A DNA stretch of 64,000 nt from Acidobacteriota bacterium (lineage in GTDB: Bacteria; Acidobacteriota; Blastocatellia; Pyrinomonadales; Pyrinomonadaceae). The position numbers were made by a program, and so were the translations under genes. Under the pieces are notes generated by a model that searched no databases, was not told the DNA's origin, and saw only the letters and a list, made by a program, of their open reading frames with translations. Within the stretch, counting starts at the first letter, position 1. Each line of letters starts with the position of its first letter. The stretch lies in assembly GCA_020199835.1 (NCBI GenBank), contig JAIVJV010000008.1:1-64000 (forward strand). Reading direction: 5' to 3'. Positions 32,643 through 41,995 of this stretch are shown here, piece by piece.

Positions 32643-33833
32643 ATGACAAGGGGAAAAACGAACGCTGCCGCAAACGGAAATGGCCGCCATCATAACTTCA
32701 AAACCTTAAGCGCCACTCCGGGCAACACAAACGCCCGCACAAACGGAAAGTCAAAACCGATTCTGATCACGGGCGGCGCCGGCTTTGTCGGCTCGAATCT
32801 CGCGCATCGCCTGCTTTCCGCAGGCCGTCGAGTGCGCCTGCTCGACAATCTTTCGCGTTCGGGCGTCGAGCGAAACCTGCAGTGGCTAATCGAAACGCAC
32901 GGCGATTTGTTGGACATTGAAGTTCCTGACGTTCGCAATCTTTCGATCGTCAAAGAAGCCGTAAAGGACGCCTCGCAAGTCTTTCACTTCGCAGCGCAGG
33001 TCGCGGTGACGTCCAGTCTGGGGGATCCGATCGAGGATTTCGAGATCAACGCACGCGGCACATTGAACCTGCTCGAGGCAGTTCGCAACGTCCATAATCC
33101 GCCGCCACTCGTTTTCACTTCGACAAACAAGGTTTACGGCAATCTCGCCGATCTTCAGTTCACAAATGGTGTCACACGTTATTCGCCCGTTAACAGGTTG
33201 ATTCGCGAACGAGGCATCGGGGAGAAACGGCCGCTCGACTTTCACAGTCCGTACGGTTGCTCGAAAGGCGCCGCGGACCAGTACGTCATCGATTACGCGC
33301 GCACCTATCGCATTCCGGCGCTGGTGTTTCGCATGAGCTGCATTTACGGGCCGCACCAGTACGGCAACGAAGACCAGGGCTGGGTCGCACACTTCGTCAT
33401 TCGCGCGCTCAACGGCGAACCGATAACGATCTACGGCGATGGTAAACAGGTGCGCGACATTTTGTTCATCGACGATCTCGTTGATGCGTTCCTGCTGGCC
33501 CAACAACACATGAAGAAGTTGACGGGCAACGCGTTCAACATCGGTGGCGGGCCGCAAAACACCATCAGCCTGCTGGAACTGCTCGATCTGCTCGGCGAGC
33601 TTCATGGCGGCGAACTTTCCGTTCACTTCGAAGACTGGCGCGCGGCCGACCAGCGTTACTACGTCGCTGACACAAACAGATTCGGCGGCTTGACCGGTTG
33701 GAAGCCAAAGGTCGGAGTTCGGGAAGGCGTGCAGCGTCTTTATGAATGGTTAGCAGCCGGAACACAGCAATTTCATGCAGCGCCTGTCGCTGTGCGCGAA
33801 TTGGCAAGAGTAGTTGAAGCCGGGAAGGTCTAA
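32643..33833 (+). CDS. NAD-dependent sugar epimerase/dehydratase
   Basis: The 396-residue protein is an extended SDR. After a low-complexity N-terminal tail of about 38 residues, the NAD motif GGAGFVGSN appears, followed by the DNLSRSGVERNLQWL segment, the TSTNKVYG strand and the catalytic YxxxK in SPYGCSKGAAD. The later part (VFRMSCIYGPHQYGNEDQGW, then FNIGGGPQNTISL) resembles CDP-paratose/CDP-tyvelose 2-epimerases more than GalE. It should convert a nucleotide sugar. It is the first gene of a twelve-gene operon; the next start overlaps its stop by one base. Confidence 0.87.
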   Translation: MTRGKTNAAANGNGRHHNFKTLSATPGNTNARTNGKSKPILITGGAGFVGSNLAHRLLSAGRRVRLLDNLSRSGVERNLQWLIETHGDLLDIEVPDVRNLSIVKEAVKDASQVFHFAAQVAVTSSLGDPIEDFEINARGTLNLLEAVRNVHNPPPLVFTSTNKVYGNLADLQFTNGVTRYSPVNRLIRERGIGEKRPLDFHSPYGCSKGAADQYVIDYARTYRIPALVFRMSCIYGPHQYGNEDQGWVAHFVIRALNGEPITIYGDGKQVRDILFIDDLVDAFLLAQQHMKKLTGNAFNIGGGPQNTISLLELLDLLGELHGGELSVHFEDWRAADQRYYVADTNRFGGLTGWKPKVGVREGVQRLYEWLAAGTQQFHAAPVAVRELARVVEAGKV

Positions 33834-34828
33834 TGCAATCCGTAACGAAGTTGAACGCAGCGGCAGCGATAGTTCCCGCAGCAAGCGCTCGCGCGGCAGT
33901 TCTATCTGCGCCGGGTCAGATCGAGTTTCGGGAAGTTGATCTAAGGGAACCCGGCGCCGGTGAAGTGCGCGTGCGAATCGAAGGCTGTGGTGTTTGCGCT
34001 TCGAATCTCCCGCTGTGGGAAGGAAAGCCGTGGTTCAGTTATCCGATCGAGCCGGGTGCGCCTGGTCATGAAGCCTGGGGACGCATCGATGCAACCGGGG
34101 CCGGCGTCAACGATCTAGTGCCCGGCGATCGCGTGGCAATGCTGTCGTCGCACGGATTCGCGACATACGATTTCGCGCCTGCTGCTCACGTTGTTCGACT
34201 CCCTACTTCATTGCATATACAGGCATTCCCCGCAGAAGCACTCGGTTGCGCAGCCAACATTTTCAAACGATCCACGATCGCGCCTGATGACACCGTCGCG
34301 ATCGTCGGTACTGGTTTTCTCGGCACGTTGCTGACGCAACTTGCCGTGTATGCCGGCGCGCAAGTGTTTGCAGTCTCGCGGCGCCGTTCCAGTTTGAAAC
34401 TGGCGGAAGCGTTTGGCGCGACGCCGATCGAGGCCGGCAGAGCACGCGAGGACATCAAACTGCTCACGGGAGATCGTGGTTGTGACTGCGTTATCGAAGC
34501 AGCCGGCACACAAGCGTCGCTGGACCTTGCGAGCGACATTACGAGCGAACGCGGACGGCTCGTGATCGCGGGTTATCACCAGGATGGACCACGCCAGGTC
34601 AACATGCAGCTTTGGAACTGGCGCGGCTTGGATGTGATTAACGCGCACGAACGTGACCCACGAGTGTATGTGGAAGGAATGCGCTCGGCGATTCGCGCGG
34701 TGGACGCGGGCGTGATGAATCCGCTGCCGCTCTACACCCACACGTTCTCGTTGGAAGAACTGCCGCGCGCGTTCGAGACGTTGGCTCAATGTCCGGAAGG
34801 ATTTGTGAAAGCACTGATCGTCGTATGA
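33833..34828 (+). CDS. MDR-family dehydrogenase of the glycan operon
   Basis: The 331-residue protein is a medium-chain dehydrogenase/reductase without the structural zinc cysteines. GCGVCASNLPLWEG and APGHEAWG stand at the catalytic site, where one Cys and the His-Glu pair remain, and the Rossmann motif GTGFLG is near residue 160. It is related to sugar-type zinc dehydrogenases such as bacteriochlorophyllide or inositol/scyllo-type enzymes. In this operon it probably oxidises a ring hydroxyl of a sugar or cyclitol together with the Gfo/Idh enzyme next to it. The next start lies in an ATGA overlap. Confidence 0.82.
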   Translation: MQSVTKLNAAAAIVPAASARAAVLSAPGQIEFREVDLREPGAGEVRVRIEGCGVCASNLPLWEGKPWFSYPIEPGAPGHEAWGRIDATGAGVNDLVPGDRVAMLSSHGFATYDFAPAAHVVRLPTSLHIQAFPAEALGCAANIFKRSTIAPDDTVAIVGTGFLGTLLTQLAVYAGAQVFAVSRRRSSLKLAEAFGATPIEAGRAREDIKLLTGDRGCDCVIEAAGTQASLDLASDITSERGRLVIAGYHQDGPRQVNMQLWNWRGLDVINAHERDPRVYVEGMRSAIRAVDAGVMNPLPLYTHTFSLEELPRAFETLAQCPEGFVKALIVV

Positions 34829-35865
34829 GTAGCGCCGTGAAACATGTCAGCAGTGAAATCGCTCCGCGACGGCCGCGTCTCGGTTTTGTCGGACTCGGCT
34901 GGATCGGACGTAGCCGGATGGAGTCTGTAATGCAGGCGGACGTGGCTGAGATCTGCGCGCTTCACGACGTGACTGCTGCGATGGTGAACGAAGGACAGAA
35001 GCTCGCGCCTGATGCTGCCGTGTTTTCGTCGTTCGATGAGTTACTCGATCAGGATCTCGATGGCGTTGTGATCGCGACGCCGAATTGTTTTCACGCTGAA
35101 CAAGCAATCGCGGCACTCAAACGGGGCATGGCGGTCTTCTGCCAGAAACCCTTGGGACGAAACGCTGCCGAAACGCGCAGCATCGTCGAAGCCGCTCGGA
35201 AGAATGAGTCGCTGCTGGGTGTCGATCTCACTTATCGCCACATTCCCGCGATGCAGCGCGTGCGTTCACTTGTCGAGACTGGCGCGCTCGGAAAAGTGTT
35301 CGCGGTCGATGCGAAGTTTCACAACGCGTATGGACCAGACAAGCCGTGGTTTTACGATCTCGCGCTTTCGGGCGGCGGCTGCGTGCTCGATCTCGGCGTA
35401 CACCTGATCGATCTCGCGCTCGAGCCGTTGCGCTCTCCGGCAGTGACGCGAGTCGAAGCAGCGTTGTTTTCCAAAGGACGCTTGCTGCCGCAAGGAAGCC
35501 GCGACATTGAGGATTACGGGGTTGCTACGATCGAAACCGCGGACCATACAGTGATCACTATTGGTTGCTCGTGGAACCTTCACGCGGGCCGTCCGGCAGA
35601 TATCGAAATCAGTTTTTATGGCACTGAAGGCGGAGCGTCGCTGCGTAACGTTGATGGCTCCTTTTATGACTTCGCGGGCGAACGTTTCAACCGCACTGAA
35701 ATAGAAACGTTGACGAGTGCTGAGGATTCGCAATGGAAGTGGGCGGGTTTGGCGACACTCGATTGGGTCAGGAAGTTAGCGGCCAACGAACCGTTCGATC
35801 CCGCAATCGACCGACTCATAACGGTGGCAGAGATCATGGACAACATTTATGGACACGAAGCCTAA
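34825..35865 (+). CDS. Gfo/Idh/MocA-family oxidoreductase
   Basis: Start at the ATG in the ATGA overlap at 34825; 346 residues. The N-terminal Rossmann domain shows GFVGLGWIGRSR, then VVIATPNCFHAEQAI and the family motif CQKPLGRN (equivalent of EKP-[LF]). The C-terminal domain contains GGGCVLDLGVHLIDLAL, the conserved D-x-G-x-H helix at the active site. Members oxidise or reduce sugars and cyclitols with NAD(P). With the MDR enzyme upstream it could perform a keto-intermediate epimerisation. The last 17 bases overlap the glycosyltransferase gene. Confidence 0.87.
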   Translation: MSSAVKHVSSEIAPRRPRLGFVGLGWIGRSRMESVMQADVAEICALHDVTAAMVNEGQKLAPDAAVFSSFDELLDQDLDGVVIATPNCFHAEQAIAALKRGMAVFCQKPLGRNAAETRSIVEAARKNESLLGVDLTYRHIPAMQRVRSLVETGALGKVFAVDAKFHNAYGPDKPWFYDLALSGGGCVLDLGVHLIDLALEPLRSPAVTRVEAALFSKGRLLPQGSRDIEDYGVATIETADHTVITIGCSWNLHAGRPADIEISFYGTEGGASLRNVDGSFYDFAGERFNRTEIETLTSAEDSQWKWAGLATLDWVRKLAANEPFDPAIDRLITVAEIMDNIYGHEA

Positions 35866-36985
35866 AAACATCTTCATGACAGCCGACACTGTCGGCGGCG
35901 TCTGGACGTACGCGCTGGAACTCACGCGTGCGCTCGAGCCGCATGGTGTCGAAGTTCAACTGGCGCTGATGGGTCCGCCCTTGACCTCTGCACAACGGGC
36001 TGAAGCGGACAAGATCCCGAATCTGAGTCTCTTTAAAAGTGACTACAAACTCGAGTGGATGGCGGAACCGTGGTCGGACGTGCGACGCGCGGGCGAGTGG
36101 TTGGTGCACCTCGCGAATCGCCTGCGTCCCGACGTGGTCCATGTGAATGGCTACGCGCACGCAAACCTGGTGTGGAATCGTCCGACACTGCTGGTGAGTC
36201 ACTCGTGTGTGTTTTCGTGGTGGCAGGCCGTACATGGCGAGACTCCACCGGCGCAGTGGCAGCGTTACAAAAGCGAAGTGACTAACGGCTTGCGCGGCGC
36301 GCATATGGTCGTTGCGCCGACTGAGGCGATGTTGCGCGCGCTCGAAACCCACTACGGCAAGATCGACAACAGCTGCGTGATTCCGAATGGCCGGGATTCA
36401 AAGACGTTCCGGCCCGGCCAAAAACAACAATTCATCTTGTCCGCGGGCCGTTTGTGGGATGCGGCCAAGAACATCAAACGCGTTTCCGAAATCGCCGCCG
36501 AATTGCCGTGGCCCGTGTTCGTTGCCGGAGAACAGAACTCACCGGACCAACGGTCGCTGCAAAAGAATGAGCTTGCCGAGCACTGTTATTGGTTGGGCCA
36601 ACTTTCGGAAGGAGAGTTGTGCAACTGGTTTGGCGGCGCCTCGATCTACGCGTTGCCGGCGCTATATGAACCATTTGGTTACACGCCTCTGGAAGCAGGC
36701 CTGTCCGCGTGTGCTCTGGTGCTCGGCGACATTGAGTCGCTGCGCGAGATCTGGGAAGGCGCCGCTGTGTTCGTCGATCCAAACGACAGTGAGGCGTTGA
36801 AGACTGAACTGCTGCGGCTGATTAAAGACGAACAATATCGCCACACGATGTCGTTCCGTGCTCGCGAGCGCGCGCTCCATTTCACGAGCGAGCTGATGGC
36901 CCGGAAGTATCTCACGGCTTATTCGCAACTGCTGAAACAGCCGCGCTCAATTCACCGACGGGAGAGTTTTGCCCAGTGCGCATAG
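35849..36985 (+). CDS. GT4-type glycosyltransferase
   Basis: The 378-residue protein has GT-B architecture: an N-terminal acceptor half beginning FMTADTVGGVWTYALEL (the glycine-rich loop of starch-synthase-like GT4/GT5 enzymes) and a donor half with LSAGRLWDAAKN. The retaining-enzyme signature PALYEPFGYTPLEAGLSACA carries the two glutamates that contact the nucleotide sugar. Retaining transfer from a nucleoside-diphosphate sugar is expected. It precedes four other glycosyltransferases in the operon and its stop overlaps the next start by ten bases. Confidence 0.87.
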   Translation: MDTKPKNIFMTADTVGGVWTYALELTRALEPHGVEVQLALMGPPLTSAQRAEADKIPNLSLFKSDYKLEWMAEPWSDVRRAGEWLVHLANRLRPDVVHVNGYAHANLVWNRPTLLVSHSCVFSWWQAVHGETPPAQWQRYKSEVTNGLRGAHMVVAPTEAMLRALETHYGKIDNSCVIPNGRDSKTFRPGQKQQFILSAGRLWDAAKNIKRVSEIAAELPWPVFVAGEQNSPDQRSLQKNELAEHCYWLGQLSEGELCNWFGGASIYALPALYEPFGYTPLEAGLSACALVLGDIESLREIWEGAAVFVDPNDSEALKTELLRLIKDEQYRHTMSFRARERALHFTSELMARKYLTAYSQLLKQPRSIHRRESFAQCA

Positions 36986-38088
36986 TGCTGTTTTATCAAT
37001 CGTTGATCTCCGACTGGAACCACGGCAACGCACACTTTCTCCGCGGCGTGGCGTCAGAGCTGTTGGCACGGGGTCACAAAGTTGACGTTTACGAGCCGCG
37101 CAATTCGTGGAGCGTCCAGAACCTGGTTACTGAAAACGGCTGGAGCCCGGTGATCGAATTTGAACAGGCGTATCCACAGCTCGACAGCACTCGTTACGAC
37201 CTGCATCACCTCGATCTGGCGCAGGCGTTGACGGATGCGGATCTCGTGGTCGTTCACGAGTGGAACGAGCCGGAACTGATCGAGCGCGTCGGTGAATATC
37301 GAAGAACCCACAACGATTTCGTCTTGTTGTTTCACGACACGCATCATCGCCTGGCCGGACACGACACGCTTCCGTTTAGTTTGCAGCACTACGACGGTGT
37401 GCTCGCGTACGGGCAGGTGCTTACCGATAAGTATCTGCGGCACGGTTGGGCAGAACGTGCGTGGACGTGGCACGAAGCGGCGGACGTACGCGTGTTTCAT
37501 CCGCTGCCAAACATCGCACGCACGATGGACCTCGTTTGGATTGGTAACTGGGGCGATGACGAACGTACCGCGGAGCTGCACGAGTTTTTAATTCAGCCGG
37601 TGAAGGATTTGAAATTGCGCGCCGAGGTTTACGGGGTTCGTTACCCGGATGACGCGATTGCGGCGCTCGCCGAGGCAGGTATTCGTTATCGCGGCTGGTT
37701 GCCGAATTACCGCGTGCCGGAAGTGTTTGCCGCGTCGCGTTTGACGTTACACATTCCGCGCCGGCCTTACGTTCGTGAACTTCCAGGTATTCCGACGATT
37801 CGTCCGTTTGAGGCACTCGCGTGCGGTATTCCGTTGCTCTGTTCGCCTTGGAACGACACGGAGCATCTGTTCACGCCGGGTCGCGATTTTCTGGTGGCCC
37901 AGGATGGCGATGAGATGACTGAGTTGATTCACAAAGTCTCGAGTGAGCCATCGTTTGCGGAAAATCTGGCTGCGCATGGTCTTGAAACAATCACGCAACG
38001 GCACACGTGCGCGCATCGTGTGGATGGGTTGCTCGCGATTTATGAACAAGTGGGGAGTGAGAGTAAACGAATGGTAGCTGCGTTATGA
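36976..38088 (+). CDS. CgeB-like glycosyltransferase 1
   Basis: The GTG at 36976 is the start, with GGGAGAG upstream; 370 residues. The N-terminal signature FYQSLISDWNHGNAHFLRGV and the C-terminal block TIRPFEALACGIPLLCSPWN (donor-site Glu in a GT-B fold) place it with the CgeB-type glycosyltransferases, named for a Bacillus spore-crust protein. It is the most diverged of the four paralogues here, with an extra HEWNEPELIE segment. It probably adds one of several residues to the operon's glycan. It joins the next gene by an ATGA overlap. Confidence 0.8.
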   Translation: MRIVLFYQSLISDWNHGNAHFLRGVASELLARGHKVDVYEPRNSWSVQNLVTENGWSPVIEFEQAYPQLDSTRYDLHHLDLAQALTDADLVVVHEWNEPELIERVGEYRRTHNDFVLLFHDTHHRLAGHDTLPFSLQHYDGVLAYGQVLTDKYLRHGWAERAWTWHEAADVRVFHPLPNIARTMDLVWIGNWGDDERTAELHEFLIQPVKDLKLRAEVYGVRYPDDAIAALAEAGIRYRGWLPNYRVPEVFAASRLTLHIPRRPYVRELPGIPTIRPFEALACGIPLLCSPWNDTEHLFTPGRDFLVAQDGDEMTELIHKVSSEPSFAENLAAHGLETITQRHTCAHRVDGLLAIYEQVGSESKRMVAAL

Positions 38089-39191
38089 AAACGTCACTGA
38101 ACATCGCGTTTTTTGGATCGAGTCTGGTGTCGGCTTACTGGAACGGCGCCGCGACTTACTATCGCGGAATCATTCGCGCACTGCACGGGTTGGGTCATCG
38201 TGTCACGTTTTACGAACCCGACGCTTACGATCGACAGAAGCATCGAGACATCGACGATCCGGACTGGGCGCGCGTCGTGGTTTACCCGGTCGATAACGAA
38301 CAAGGCGTGCTGAACGCCCTTCAACGAGCCCGCGGCGCGGACGTGTTAGTGAAAACGAGCGGCGTTGGTGTCTACGATCGGTTTTTAGAATCGGCGGTCC
38401 TGCAAATCAAAGCTCCACACGCACTCTGTTTTTTCTGGGACGTGGATGCGCCGGCGACGTTGGACCGGGTGAAGGCGGATCAGGCGGATCCGTTTGCGGA
38501 ATTAATTCCACGCTACGATCTGATTCTGACTTACGGTGGGGGAGAGCCGGTGGTGCGAGCTTATCGAGCGCTCGGCGCGCGCGCCTGTGTGCCGATCTAC
38601 AACGCTCTCGATCCCGACACGCACCATCCAGTTGCGCCCGATGAGCGTTTCGTTTGCGACCTCGCGCTGCTGGCGAATCGACTGCCCGATCGCGAAGCGC
38701 GTATCGAGGAGTTTTTCCTGGACGTCGCGGAGGGGTTGCCGAATCACCGCTTCGTGCTTGGCGGCAACGGTTGGGCCGACAAGCGAATGCCCGCGAATGT
38801 GAAATACGTTGGGCACGTGTACACGCGCGATCACAACGCGTTCAACTGTTCAGCGCGCACCGTGCTCAATGTGAACCGCGACAGTATGGCGAGTTATGGA
38901 TTCTCGCCGCCGACACGGATTTTCGAAGCTGCGGGATCGGCATCGTGTTTGATCACGGATGCGTGGGAAGGGATCGAAACGTTTCTCGAACCCGATCGGG
39001 AAGTGCTCGTTGCGCGGAGTAGTGACGACGTTATTCGGCACTTGCGCACTTTGGGCCATAGCCGCGCGCGCCAGATCGGCCAGGCCGCGCTGCAACGCGT
39101 TCTAGCGGAACACACGTACCAGCACCGCGCAGAACAGCTTCAACAGCTTTTGGAAGGTCGAATGTTTGAACGCGTCGAGGACGCCGCTTAA
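38085..39191 (+). CDS. CgeB-like glycosyltransferase 2
   Basis: The 368-residue GT-B protein begins FFGSSLVSAYWNGAATYYRG, the paralogue-specific version of the CgeB-like N-terminal loop. It contains CFFWDVDAPATLDRVKAD in the middle (a hallmark shared with the next two paralogues) and RDSMASYGFSPPTRIFEAAG followed by CLITDAWEGIETFLEP at the donor side. This second half is nearly the same motif set as in the genes at 39199 and 40883, so duplication is evident. The acceptor and donor are unknown. Seven bases separate it from the next gene. Confidence 0.82.
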   Translation: MKTSLNIAFFGSSLVSAYWNGAATYYRGIIRALHGLGHRVTFYEPDAYDRQKHRDIDDPDWARVVVYPVDNEQGVLNALQRARGADVLVKTSGVGVYDRFLESAVLQIKAPHALCFFWDVDAPATLDRVKADQADPFAELIPRYDLILTYGGGEPVVRAYRALGARACVPIYNALDPDTHHPVAPDERFVCDLALLANRLPDREARIEEFFLDVAEGLPNHRFVLGGNGWADKRMPANVKYVGHVYTRDHNAFNCSARTVLNVNRDSMASYGFSPPTRIFEAAGSASCLITDAWEGIETFLEPDREVLVARSSDDVIRHLRTLGHSRARQIGQAALQRVLAEHTYQHRAEQLQQLLEGRMFERVEDAA

Positions 39192-39198
39192 ATCGATC

Positions 39199-40317
39199 AT
39201 GAAACCGTTGGACATAGTTATTCTCGGCCTGTCGATCACGTCGTCGTGGGGTAACGGACACGCCACCACGTTTCGCGCGCTCATGCGGGCGCTGAGCGCG
39301 CGTGGTCACAACGTCCTTTTTCTCGAACGCGACGTGCCGTGGTACGCCGAGAACCGCGATCTGCCGAATCCGCCTTACGGCTTGACGCAACTCTACAAAT
39401 CCGTCACGGAATTGAAGCGGCGTTTTGCACGCAGGGTAACGAACGCCGATCTGTGTATCGTTGGTTCATACGTGCCGGACGGCGTTGTGATCGGCGAATG
39501 GGTCATGCGAACGTGCCAGGGCGTCAAGGCCTTTTACGACATCGACACACCAATCACGCTCGCGAAACTCGACACCGGCGATGCTGAATATCTCACGCCG
39601 CCTCTGGTGCCTTGTTACGATCTCTATCTTTCGTTCACCGGCGGCCCGGTGCTGCGCAAGATCGAACGCGAACTCGGTTCACCGATGGCCCGCGCGTTGT
39701 ACTGTTCGTTCGATCCCAAGGTCTACTTTCCGGAACGCTGCAAACCACGGTGGGACCTCGGGTACATGGGTACTTACAGCGACGATCGCCAACCGTCGTT
39801 GAACCAGTTGCTGGTCGAACCCGCGAGACGCGCGCACAACTTGCGAACCGTGGTCGCGGGGCCGATGTATCCACGCGAACTTTCCTGGCCCACGAACGTT
39901 GAACGCATCGAACATCTCGCGCCTGCGGCGCACCGTAGTTTCTACAACTCGCAACGATTCACTTTGAATCTGACGCGCGCGGACATGCGCGCCGCGGGCT
40001 ATTCACCCAGCGTTCGACTCTTCGAAGCCGCCGCTTGCGGCACGCCCATCATCAGCGACTACTGGCCAGGCCTGGAAACGTTCTTCGAGTTGGAAAAAGA
40101 GATCCTGACCGCTTCTAATGCGGACGAAGTTCTACGCTATTTAAAGGACATTCCCGAAAAAGACCGGCGCGCGATCGGCGAGCGTGCGCGGCAGCGAGTG
40201 CTGGCGGAACACACGTCCGAACGGCGCGCTATCGAACTCGAAGAATACGTCGCGGAACTTATGCAAACAGTTGGCGCCACAGCTTCCGACGCACAAACCG
40301 CAGGAGCAATGGCATGA
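39199..40317 (+). CDS. CgeB-like glycosyltransferase 3
   Basis: The ATG at 39199 follows the previous stop by seven bases; 372 residues. It starts with ILGLSITSSWGNGHATTFRA and has FLERDVPWYAENRDL, FYDIDTPITLAKLDTG and, near the C-terminus, RAAGYSPSVRLFEAAACGTP then ISDYWPGLETFFE. These are the CgeB-like acceptor and donor motifs. It is the closest relative of the gene at 40883, the two sharing most motifs in order. Being separate from that copy only by a phosphatase gene, the pair probably arose by tandem duplication. ATGA overlap with the next gene. Confidence 0.85.
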   Translation: MKPLDIVILGLSITSSWGNGHATTFRALMRALSARGHNVLFLERDVPWYAENRDLPNPPYGLTQLYKSVTELKRRFARRVTNADLCIVGSYVPDGVVIGEWVMRTCQGVKAFYDIDTPITLAKLDTGDAEYLTPPLVPCYDLYLSFTGGPVLRKIERELGSPMARALYCSFDPKVYFPERCKPRWDLGYMGTYSDDRQPSLNQLLVEPARRAHNLRTVVAGPMYPRELSWPTNVERIEHLAPAAHRSFYNSQRFTLNLTRADMRAAGYSPSVRLFEAAACGTPIISDYWPGLETFFELEKEILTASNADEVLRYLKDIPEKDRRAIGERARQRVLAEHTSERRAIELEEYVAELMQTVGATASDAQTAGAMA

Positions 40318-40886
40318 CGATCTTTTATCTCGTCAGACATGCGTCGTGCAACGGCCTCGGCGAAAAGTTGTGGGGCCGAAGGGAAGGCGTTTGCCTGACG
40401 GAGAACGGAAAAGCAGAAGCGCGCCAACTCGCAGAAAGATTCCGCGAAGTAAAGCTGAACGCGATCTACAGCAGTCCCCTTGAGCGCGCGCGCGAAACCG
40501 CGGAAGCAATCGCTCGCCTGGGTGGCTTCGAAGTCGCGCTAAGCGACGCGTTCAACGAGATCGATTTTGGCAACTGGACCGGAAGATCGTTTGCGCAGCT
40601 TGCCGGCGACGAACGCTGGCGCAGTTTCAACACCCGGCGCAGCATCACCTCGATTCCGGGAGGCGAATCGTTTCTCGACGTGCAAGCGCGCGTCGTCGCA
40701 GAACTCAAGCGGCTGTCGCTTGAACACCCGGACGAGCGCGTCGCAATAGTTTCGCACGCGGATGTTATAAAAGCGGCAATCGGTTACGCGAAAGAAACAC
40801 CGATTGACCTCCTGCAAAGCATCGAAATCGCGCCGTGTTCGGTCACTGTCCTGATCGCGGATAAATACGAAATCAGAGTGAAATGA
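40314..40886 (+). CDS. Histidine-phosphatase-family (phosphoglycerate-mutase-like) enzyme
   Basis: The 190-residue protein begins with the catalytic motif as LVRHASCNG (the usual RHG is here RHA, His8 being the phosphoacceptor). It also has YSSPLERARETAEA, FGNWTGRSF with the Glu/Asp before it, and the second catalytic His in IVSHADVIKA near residue 149. The family removes phosphate from sugar phosphates, alpha-ribazole phosphate and similar small molecules. Between two glycosyltransferases it probably dephosphorylates a sugar-phosphate intermediate. ATGA overlaps on both sides. Confidence 0.85.
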   Translation: MTIFYLVRHASCNGLGEKLWGRREGVCLTENGKAEARQLAERFREVKLNAIYSSPLERARETAEAIARLGGFEVALSDAFNEIDFGNWTGRSFAQLAGDERWRSFNTRRSITSIPGGESFLDVQARVVAELKRLSLEHPDERVAIVSHADVIKAAIGYAKETPIDLLQSIEIAPCSVTVLIADKYEIRVK

Positions 40887-41992
40887 AGATAGTTTTCTTT
40901 GGTCTAACAATCAGCTCGTCGTGGGGCAACGGCCACGCGACGTTGTTGCGCGGGCTCTTCAAAGCGCTCGCAGCGTGCGGCCATCGCATCACTTTCTTCG
41001 AACGCGACGTCCCTTACTACGCCGCGCATCGCGATCTGATTGAATCACCTCACCTCGAACTTCATCTCTACAACGATTGGTCCGACATCGTCGCCACCGC
41101 GCGCAAAGCAGTCGCGGAAGCTGACGTCGCGGTCGTCACTTCGTATTGTCCCGACGGCATCGAGGCTACAGATCTCGTAGCTGCTTCAAACGTGGACCTG
41201 CGTGTCTTTTACGATCTCGATACACCGGTCACACTCGAAGCTCTGCAAAACGGCGAACAACTCACGTACATCGGACCACGCAAACTCGTCGACTTCGATC
41301 TCGTGCTGAGTTACACCGGCGGCGCCGCGCTGACCGCGCTCCGGGATCAACTCGGCGCGCGACGCGTCGTGCCGTTGTTCGGCAGCGTCGATCCGGACAT
41401 TCATCATCCGGCTTGTTCCCTTTCCGGTTACCAGGCTGATCTTTCCTATCTCGGAACTTACGCCGACGATCGCCAGCAGGCACTCGACGAACTTTTCATT
41501 CAAGTTGCGCGTCGCTTGCCTGAGAAACGCTTCATCGTCGGGGGCTCGAAGTATCCGATCGATTTTCCGTGGCGACAAAACATCTGGTACGTGCAGCACG
41601 TTGCGCCTTCGGCGCACGCGGCATTCTTTTGTTCGTCGCCGCTGACACTGAACATCACCCGCGGCGCGATGGCGCGCATGGGCTACTGCCCTTCCGGCCG
41701 CCTGTTTGAAGCGGCCGCGTGTGGCGTCGCCATCGTTTCGGACGACTGGCTCGGACTCGACACGTTTTTCCAACCCGGCAGCGAGATCATCGTCGCGCGC
41801 AATACCGAAGACGTGATCGCTGCGATGCAGCTTTCACCGGACGAGCTCGCGAAGATCGCAGAAGCAGGACGTGAACGCGTGTTGACGTCACACACTGCCG
41901 CTCATCGCGCGGCGGAACTCGAACGCATTTTTGACGAAGCGCTGAGTGTTCCCGCGCTCGCAAATTACAAACAGATGGTTGCTGAGGCCTGA
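40883..41992 (+). CDS. CgeB-like glycosyltransferase 4
   Basis: The 369-residue protein starts FFGLTISSSWGNGHATLLRG and repeats the motif order of the gene at 39199: FFERDVPYYAAHRDL, FYDLDTPVTLEALQNG, LSYLGTYADDRQQALDEL, MARMGYCPSGRLFEAAACGV and SDDWLGLDTFFQP. The strong likeness indicates a recent paralogue pair; the small differences in the donor region may change the sugar used. It acts in the same cytoplasmic assembly pathway. The start codon lies in an ATGA overlap with the phosphatase; three bases separate it from the nucleotidyltransferase. Confidence 0.85.
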   Translation: MKIVFFGLTISSSWGNGHATLLRGLFKALAACGHRITFFERDVPYYAAHRDLIESPHLELHLYNDWSDIVATARKAVAEADVAVVTSYCPDGIEATDLVAASNVDLRVFYDLDTPVTLEALQNGEQLTYIGPRKLVDFDLVLSYTGGAALTALRDQLGARRVVPLFGSVDPDIHHPACSLSGYQADLSYLGTYADDRQQALDELFIQVARRLPEKRFIVGGSKYPIDFPWRQNIWYVQHVAPSAHAAFFCSSPLTLNITRGAMARMGYCPSGRLFEAAACGVAIVSDDWLGLDTFFQPGSEIIVARNTEDVIAAMQLSPDELAKIAEAGRERVLTSHTAAHRAAELERIFDEALSVPALANYKQMVAEA

Positions 41993-41995
41993 AAT

